The notes under the pieces: generated by a model
What the model was told of the DNA's origin: nothing
The model's input: the letters and a program-made list of their open reading frames with translations, nothing else
The model's database searches: none
Made by a program: the position numbers and the translations under genes
Assembly: GCF_040954835.1 (NCBI RefSeq)
Contig: NC_090708.1
Location: 28,346,001-28,410,000 of the forward strand
From: Lepisosteus oculatus
Taxonomy: Eukaryota > Chordata > Actinopteri > Semionotiformes > Lepisosteidae
Direction: 5' to 3'
DNA: 64,000 nucleotides
Shown here: positions 57,630 through 64,000 of the stretch, in pieces
Layout: every line of letters starts with the position of its first letter
How positions within the stretch are numbered: the first letter of the stretch is position 1

Positions 57630-58010
57630 CATTCACCCCGGGCAGAGGCTGAAGGCTGGGGTGCGTGGTGAGGGGCAGGACAAGAGTGAAAGTGGTCAGG
57701 GCGGGGTTTAGGAAGGCCGCTGACCAGTGCGGCTGTCCCACAGTGAAGTGGGCGTACAGTCTGGGGAGGTATCCGTTTTCCTTGTAAATAGTTCCCTGCT
57801 TTTGCACCCCTGGGTGTAACTCTCTCTCTTTTCTCTCTCGGGCACACGGGCGGTGTGTTGGCTCGCGCTGTTGGTGGGCGGGTGCTGTCTGTCTCTGGTT
57901 GGGGGCGCGGGAGAGCCGGGCTGGCAGGTGGCGATGGAGAAGAAAAATAAAGGCACCTTTAACTCCACAAGTCTGAGTTCTTGTGTCCGTCCTATCCGAA
58001 CCCGAAAGTA
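57630..58010 (+). repeat. GC-rich insert inside element D
   Basis: GC-rich compared with its surroundings. GGCGATGGAGAAG, AATAAAGGCACCTTTAACTC and CACAAGTCTGAG match 54090-54160 in part. It looks like the end of an LTR or a retroposed sequence with an AATAAA signal. The frames 57605-57968 have no motif. Confidence 0.45.
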
Positions 58011-58775
58011 TTACAATATGTATCTATATAACATGTGGTGTACAGCTTTTTAGTATAGATTACAATTTTCTAAAATGTATTTAAAAATAAAAACGATTAC
58101 TATCTAATCTTTCCACGTTTGATCCCAAAATCCCAAGAAAAATAACTCAAATGGGGAGAAAGCTATGCTGAAAGTTTATTGAGATACTTAGAAGATGTTG
58201 CATTTGTCTGATTGTGAATCAAAAAACACATATAATTAAACATGCGTTTGCGATTTAAATCAATATAAATGTTTATATTGTAACGCATACTGTACAGCCT
58301 CCATTTCTCTATAAAAATGTAAAAGATCATTTGCGCAGCCTTAGAGGGGGGTCTACTCTCAGTGACACTGACAATCCTCTATACACCCAAGTGAAAAATT
58401 AATAATGCCAATGTAAACATCGTATTTACAATTTGTTGATAATAGAAATGTTAAATTCTCTAAAGGTTTGTGGTAGTTTACCCAGGCAGCAAAAGATCAG
58501 CTACACTGGGAAGATGTGACACCGAACATATGATTAATAACCTTTTAAATCTGATGGGAGACCTAAAGGGATAACCCCCCCACACACACACACATACACA
58601 CGATAGAAGCAGGAAGCAGAAGCAGGGACAGTTATCAGAAGGAAAGAAGGTGGCTATTCATTGTTATTAAAAATGACTTAAATTTGATCATGTTTTGATA
58701 TTTAGAAATATAAAAAGTCAATTAATTGTCCATAATATTGCTATTCTATTTTTTCAAAGAAATGTTTGTTAAAAA

Positions 58776-58850
58776 AAAAAGTCACAGCGCCGGCTGGATT
58801 TGAACACACAACCTGAGGGTTACTAATCAAGCACGTAGACCAGCAGGCTA
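58776..58850 (-). repeat. tRNA-like module, right arm of element D
   Basis: On the minus strand TAGCCTGCTGGTCTACGTGC, TTGATTAGTAACC, GGTTGTGTGTTCAAATCC, then GACTTTTTTTTTT. It is the inverted partner of 53711-53785. The AGT at the anticodon position would point to a tRNA-Thr ancestor, but the stems are poor. Confidence 0.65.
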
Positions 58851-59950
58851 CATACAGAGTCAACAGACATTGTTCAGCGTGTATTACTGTGTTGCAGTAC
58901 ATGAATATAATTATATCGTTATTAATTTCTTTAGATATGCAATTCCATATTATATTAGCATTTTACACGTTATTTCACATGTTAGTTAAAGACTTCGATG
59001 CTTAAAATGTTTAGGGACAAATGGAATACCGATGTGTATTTTTTCTTTAAAGTACCAATTCCTGGAATCTGACTGGCTGACACCCTTCTGAAGTGGTACC
59101 ATAATATCTGGTATGCGGAAAAGAAAGTGTAGATAAAAAAGCTTGGATTCTCATGGATCTGATACAAGTATCTTTTAATACAGTCTTTGTTGTGCTCTTG
59201 AGCATCCTTGTGATATTTTGAGCTCTAGTTGAATGATAAGTGTCGCAGTTTAAATAATTTTCGTAGTTAGAAATTATGAAACGCTCTGTTAAAAGCAAGG
59301 GAGTTTTTATGTCCGTTACAGTAAAAGAAAATGCCTGACAAAGTAGGGCTTGGACAGATTCCAAGTGCTTGTACAAATGTGCTAAAGAAATTAGCAAAAA
59401 AAGTAATTCCTTTATCGTATTGGCTAGCTAATGTCCTGTCCTCATTAGTTAGATCAACGAAATGCTGTGGTGTTTGTCAAAGAAAAAAATAAAAGTATTT
59501 TCGTTTAAAATGACAGTTAGAAATAATGTGGACCAGCGTTATACTTTGAGTTTACAGCTTGTCCAAAGTCATTCATTATTAATACTATTAGTAATATCTT
59601 CGGTAAAGGCTTTGATGCATAAAATATTTCTGCATAATTATAATGTTTATGATAAAGGTAGGTTCTGTACTTTTGTCCAACTGAGCAATCTTGCTTTCAT
59701 AAAATATACCAACTTTTTAATGACTGATGATTTACATGTTGTAATACAGTTTAAATTTAAAAGCTCAAATGCTGTACATGAGAGATTAAGCTTTATTGGC
59801 TCCTCCTGGCAGTTTTACAAGGCGATTCCGGATACTTTCCGGCATGATGTCAAATGACGTGATACACTGCGTGATACCGCGTTTTGATGCGACACGCCCA
59901 CCGCGGTATACCGTGAAATACCCCACCCGTTTTGAATGGCTGCATCTGTA

Positions 59951-60479
59951 TTTCAGCACAAAAGTTACCAAAGTAAATTTGCTCCTTGCCAATATTGCTC
60001 TGCGGCCCTGAGTGTTGAATTTATTCTTTGTGTTTTCCCTTTTTCTTTTGGTGTTTCCCAACTCACCACTGCCTGACACCTGCTTGTGAGCTCTATGTCA
60101 GACCTTACTGGCATTATGATATCTTAATCTTCTCAGGCAACCAAATATTTCAGCAATCAATCATGTTTAGCAAAGATGAACGGCAACAGACTTAATTTTG
60201 TACCATGTTAAAATTTGTTTAAAGAATAATCAGAAATTAGCTTAGTCCATCCATCTTGGGCACTCACTCATCCACTACGGCTCAGACTCCACATCCCATA
60301 CCCGTTTTCCTTTTCCTTGTCATTTTCCCTTCAATATTGGAAGGAAAAGATCACAGTGGAAAACAAAATAAAATATTAATAAACGAGAAACACTAATGGT
60401 AGAAATAGGCAACATTAACTTCTATTCTGTTGTTTTTTATTTGTTTCTGCCGATGTTTACTTTGAAATCTGTACTGCTA
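59951..60479. other. Spacer, no gene seen
   Basis: AT-rich and without a recognisable feature. It precedes the first-exon block of the last OR unit. Confidence 0.5.
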
Positions 60480-60767
60480 TTGAAGTTTTATACAAACTGT
60501 ACACAAAAAAAAGAATATGATTACAATGCATGATGGGTTTTCTTTTTCCTTTCTATTTTCATGGGATGACTCAAAGGCAGAATTGTAGCTTATACCTGTA
60601 AATGTGCTCAGAGGGAACTGTTTGTCCTCTGTGAGTCTGCCTAATGACTTTTTCTGATGACTGAGGTGTAGTGTTTGGAGCCCCATAGGATTCATAAATG
60701 ACATAAAACTCTTTATTCAATACAGACCCATAATGCCGAACTTTAGTTGAAGTAATGCACAGAGAGG
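60480..60767 (+). promoter_or_regulatory. Putative promoter/noncoding first exon of the OR at 62106
   Basis: Aligned with 24130-24410: CTGATGACTGAGGTG, TAGGATTCATAAATGACATA, AAACTCTTTATTCA, then AGAGAGG before GTAAGTGAG (donor at 60768). Conservation between the two intact ORs supports a shared upstream exon or promoter. The transcription start is not determined. Confidence 0.5.
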
Positions 60768-62093
60768 GTAAGTGAGTATTTTTCTGCATCAGAATAGAGA
60801 AATATAGCTTTTAAACTGTTTCTGTTTGTGATGAAGAAGGCATTTTATTTTTAAGAATCAAAGTTAGAGCAATTTTGCTCTAACTGCAGAGAATGAATAA
60901 TCTCCACAATGTGTAGGCTACAGTTATTTTTTATATGTGAAAATCATGGTATCAACAAAATAAATAGGATTACAAATTGATGTAAATGACTATGGAATAC
61001 AATGCAATATGGTACAGTTTTTCAGAGGATTAAATTTATTTCTTTACATCACCACTAATTTGTATCAAAACAGTGTTATTTTATAGAACTGATTAAGTGC
61101 ATAGGCATACTTGTTAATGGATATGTTTTAATATACTAGTATTTTTGTTAGCATTTTTTGTGTTTTTTTAAGCTCAATTATTTGACATTTTTTATAAACC
61201 AATAGATACTGCTTTGCAAAAGCCTTGAGAGATTATGCATTGTTATGCTTTTAAGTATGTTTTAGTTACTTTAGCATTTGAAATTGCATCCTCATTTATA
61301 CTTTACCTTGAGCACTAGTGATAAAGGTTGTCAAGATTATGACCAATGTGAATTAGTTTGACACTGTCCTAAGTTTGCTCACTATGGTTCTGTTGTAGCT
61401 ACTCAGGTACAGTACTTAACAGGATAAAACCTTTGCTAAACAACTCTAACCAACTCACCTTCAGGTGTTCCTTGACAAATGCAGATTAGATTTATTAGCA
61501 TAGACCTGTAAAGCTTCAAAAAAGGGAATATTTCAGAAGAACATTAGTATTGATTGGTTTCTGCATTACAGAAGGGTGACTGCTCAAAAATTATTTTGCT
61601 TGACGGTGAATAAGCTTCAGCTACTGTATACCTGTTTAATACTGCTGAGTGCAATACTTTCAGTTTTATTGTTTGAATAATATCATTGATATTTTTTAAT
61701 CAGTTCATCAGCCCATATACTTTGCAAGGATAATAAATATATATATAATTAAAATACAAAAATAAAATAAAATAAAAAAAATATATCACTGTCACTTTTT
61801 GGCAACTTTCTTCACTGCAATTTGACTATTAACTGTTAAATGTAGCAGATAAAATTGATATTCTGGATCTAATGCGATAGTTCCTACATTAATTGACAGG
61901 ATAATTCTGTATTATTATCTAGTGATAAATATTGATTTACTATGAAGATGTGGAACCAATGGATGTCCTTAGAAACAATAAAAGTATCATATATTACATC
62001 TTCTGATAAAAGTTGCTAAAAATAAAAACTGCTATAGAAATTTGTCTTTGAAGACGTAACTTTAAACTTGTCTTTTCTTATTTCATGTTTCAG
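60768..62093 (+). other. Predicted intron of the OR at 62106
   Basis: GTAAGTGAG donor at 60768 and TTTCATGTTTCAG acceptor ending 62093; 1326 nt. AT-rich, with no motif-bearing frame inside. Confidence 0.6.
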
Positions 62094-62105
62094 AATAATT
62101 TAGCC

Positions 62106-63062
62106 ATGGATAACATAAACCAAACAAGGGTCACAGAATTTATTATTGTTGGATTCCCAGGACTTCAGGACTCTCAGAGCAAGTCTGTCTTGTTTGCTGT
62201 GTTCCTCACATTGTATCTCATAATTATATTAGGGAATCTTCTTCTTATTGGCATATTTGCGGCAGATGCAGGCTTACACACTCCCATGTATATGACAATA
62301 TGCAATTTGGCCATCATTGACATAACTCTTCCTACCTTCACTGTACCTACAATGTTAAATGTGTTCAGGTCCGCTTCTTATGCTGTTCCCTTACCAGCTT
62401 GTTTCATCCAAACATATTTCTTCCTGGCTTTAGGCTGCGTAGAATGCTTTATACTTTTGATTATGGCCTATGACAGATACCTTGCCATCTGCCACCCACT
62501 GCATTACCCCATCAAGATGAGCCCTAAATTCACTTTTAAACTCATTATTATCAGCTGGCTGGGAGGATTCCTCTGCCCACTATCTCCAGTCATTATGGGT
62601 ATGACAAAGCCATACTGTGGACCTAACAAAGTTTTACAGTGCTTCTGTGATTTTTCTGGAGTGTTACGCTTGGCTTGTGCAGACATTGTCTTGACCAGCT
62701 ATGTGGCTTTAGCTGTTGCTATGTGTGTGTTATTGATCCCTGTCTTCTTCATCCTCTTTTCCTATTTGAAGATTGTTAAATCAGTTCTCCATATTTCAAG
62801 TCCTGAGGGGAGGATCAAAACATTCTCCACATGCAGCTCACACCTGCTGGTCATCTCTGTCTTCTATCTAACAGCAGCAGGTGTCTACATCTCCTACAGG
62901 ATTCCTGAGGCTTCTGTGGACTTGCGAATCTTTGGGGCAGTGTTTCAGAATGTCTTCCCTCCCCTCATGAATCCCATCATTTACTGCCTGAGAACTAAAG
63001 AGATCAGAGCCAGTCTGATAAGAACCTTGAAAAAGAATAAATTCTTCCCAGGTGTCTGGTGA
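62106..63062 (+). CDS. Olfactory receptor, intact (318 aa)
   Basis: Odorant-detecting 7TM receptor, closely related to the one at 25784. The start at 62106 lies in GCCATGG, 12 bases after the acceptor. The in-frame ATG at 62085 is within the intron. Visible: NQT glycosylation at 5-7, GN at 43-44, LHTPMYMTICNLAIIDI from 57, TM3 cysteine 99, MAYDRYLAICHP at 120-131, the EL2 Cys set near 171-191, FSY near 218-220, FSTCSSHLLVI near 240-250 (CSSH instead of CGSH), NPIIYCLRTKEIRASL at 289-304, and a basic tail. No lesion. With its conserved donor, acceptor and first-exon block it is the best candidate for an expressed gene in the window. Confidence 0.97.
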   Translation: MDNINQTRVTEFIIVGFPGLQDSQSKSVLFAVFLTLYLIIILGNLLLIGIFAADAGLHTPMYMTICNLAIIDITLPTFTVPTMLNVFRSASYAVPLPACFIQTYFFLALGCVECFILLIMAYDRYLAICHPLHYPIKMSPKFTFKLIIISWLGGFLCPLSPVIMGMTKPYCGPNKVLQCFCDFSGVLRLACADIVLTSYVALAVAMCVLLIPVFFILFSYLKIVKSVLHISSPEGRIKTFSTCSSHLLVISVFYLTAAGVYISYRIPEASVDLRIFGAVFQNVFPPLMNPIIYCLRTKEIRASLIRTLKKNKFFPGVW

Positions 63063-63573
63063 GAAATTTCAGTCACCTGAGCCCTTTTAGTCAGAATTGC
63101 AATTAACATTCTCAAATATAGTAATGCTACCCTTTCTACTGACATCCAAAGCCATCATCACAACCCATGCCACTGCTACTGAGCTGCTATCCAGATCTCA
63201 GAACTGTATCAACCATTGTTAGTCAAGATGTCCCAAATCTCCATTGATAATTTAGAACGTTTTGTGGAATCAATATTGCAAAATGTTATAGCTAAAACTA
63301 CTGCACAACACCCTTGAAATAGGGGCTACTTTCTAATATTCTGGCAGATAGATTCTCACATTCAGAATGTTGCATCAACTCTCGGACATTGTAGGTGTGT
63401 TTATTTTTTCCTCCTAGACAAAGCATTCTATCTCAGAAGAAGTTGAGGTTGGTTTGCCAGAGATATAATGAATAGAGCTTGAATGTTGTGAGTAGGTAAA
63501 TTTCTTGGAAGCACCACTAGCTCCAATCTCTACGATGTACGTGAGTATATGAGCAAACATTTATAAAGCACTG
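63063..63573. other. 3' flank and spacer, no gene seen
   Basis: No AATAAA stands out directly after the OR, and there are no motif-bearing frames. Confidence 0.45.
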
Positions 63574-63775
63574 AAGGGGCAACATGGTAGCATAGTGGTT
63601 TGCATTACTGCCTTGCAGCACCGGGGCACTGCATTCACCTCTGAGACGGGTGCTATCTGCATGGAGCTTGTAAGTACCCTTGTGTTCATGTGAATTTCCT
63701 CCTGGGGCTCTAATTTTCTCCTACAATACAAAAAAAATACTGGTAGTTTAATTGGTTTCTGGGATATCTGCCTTA
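63574..63775 (+). mobile_element. tRNA-type SINE-like repeat
   Basis: GGGGCAACATGGTAGCATAG, TGGTTTGCATTACTGCC, GTGTTCATGTGAATTTCCTC and CTGGTAGTTTAATTGG follow the dispersed repeat also at 20929 and 49053. It is degraded. Confidence 0.72.
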
Positions 63776-64000
63776 TGAATGAGTGTGTATCTGTAGCAAA
63801 AATATCACAACAAGATAGGATCTACTGTTGCTTCAGCTAGATTTAATTCAGTTTTCTCAACATCAAAGATATGTGAGAATCCTCAATGTCTTACTCCCAT
63901 GTTTTTTTATCTGTTTTATCCTAGTTATCAATTAAAAGTGGCAAACAGTGCTTATTTTGCATCATGGATCTGGCAGCTTCTACAATTTCTGTTAATGTGT

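Larger units (their letters stand above)
53118..59948. mobile_element. Complete long-inverted-arm TA element (copy D, 6831 bp)
   Basis: Ends are TA|CAGATGCAGCCATTC (TA 53116-53117) and CATCTG|TA (TA 59949-59950). Inverted matches reach far in: 53590-53830 against 58730-58930, and 55320-55560 against 58270-58490. The arms are therefore well over 1 kb and interrupted by small indels. Each arm carries a tRNA-like module. The interior shares 56890-57165 with copy B. It also has LINE tail pieces (53990-54060, 55620-55690, 56600-56680) and two GC-rich stretches (54060-54110, 57630-57960) related to each other. No frame resembles a transposase. Confidence 0.85.

Noticed and set aside
57605..57968. 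Overlapping minus-strand frames rich in Pro/Arg
   Set aside because: Caused by local GC-rich sequence without stops. No motif, and frames overlap in all phases.
1..64000. CRISPR array, operons or prokaryotic genes
   Set aside because: The content is vertebrate. The only regular repeats are microsatellites and transposon subterminal repeats.

Overview
The window is animal, almost certainly ray-finned fish, DNA. It holds olfactory receptor (OR) genes with fish-type 7TM sequences, long AT-rich introns and spacers, L2-like LINEs, a 5S-rRNA-derived SINE3-like repeat, BEL/Pao, Gypsy and Tc1/mariner remnants, and polyadenylation-type LTRs. The mixture of repeat classes would suit an early-branching ray-finned fish with a repeat-rich genome (a bichir or reedfish is possible), but that placement is a guess. 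There are no bacterial features.

The single-copy content is one head-to-tail OR array on the + strand. Two coding regions are intact (25784-26737 and 62106-63062). One is open but altered by a compensated frameshift (32110-33048). Two are pseudogenes (1270-2165 and 7005-7397). All five share a 3' splice acceptor 12-13 bases before a GCCATGG-like start (GTCATGG in the first copy), and two keep a matching GTAAGT donor about 1.35 kb upstream. This implies a noncoding first exon and a single coding exon. Two further stretches (10963-11815 and 16545-18170) carry only the upstream or intron half of the duplicated unit, with no OR behind them.

The spacers are filled with transposons. (i) A family of TA-flanked elements with ends CAGATGCAGCCATTC and very long inverted arms occurs five or so times (5186-, 13455-16539, 19307-23282, 28400-29290, 53118-59948). 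No transposase is visible, and several arms carry a tRNA-like pol III module. (ii) An LTR retroelement (34752-44107) has 1.38-kb LTRs, a GGGT target duplication, a tRNA-Asn primer site, gag, protease, a truncated reverse transcriptase and an env-like membrane ORF. Part of another LTR has replaced its RNase H and integrase. (iii) Solo LTRs of related families lie at 70-990, 2259-3671, 8638-10114, 11985-13436 and 49706-50833. (iv) At 7400-10962 a BEL/Pao fragment contains an L2-like LINE, which contains a solo LTR, which contains a second solo LTR. (v) At 45938-48790 a decayed Gypsy pol is interrupted by a LINE and carries a perfect 93-bp inverted repeat.

The only host function supported is odorant detection by the ORs. 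The rest is mobile DNA and its relics. The most unusual items are the long-armed TA element with its tRNA-like module, the chimeric env-bearing LTR element, the perfect hairpin in the Gypsy RT fragment, and the open OR with a rewritten N-terminus.
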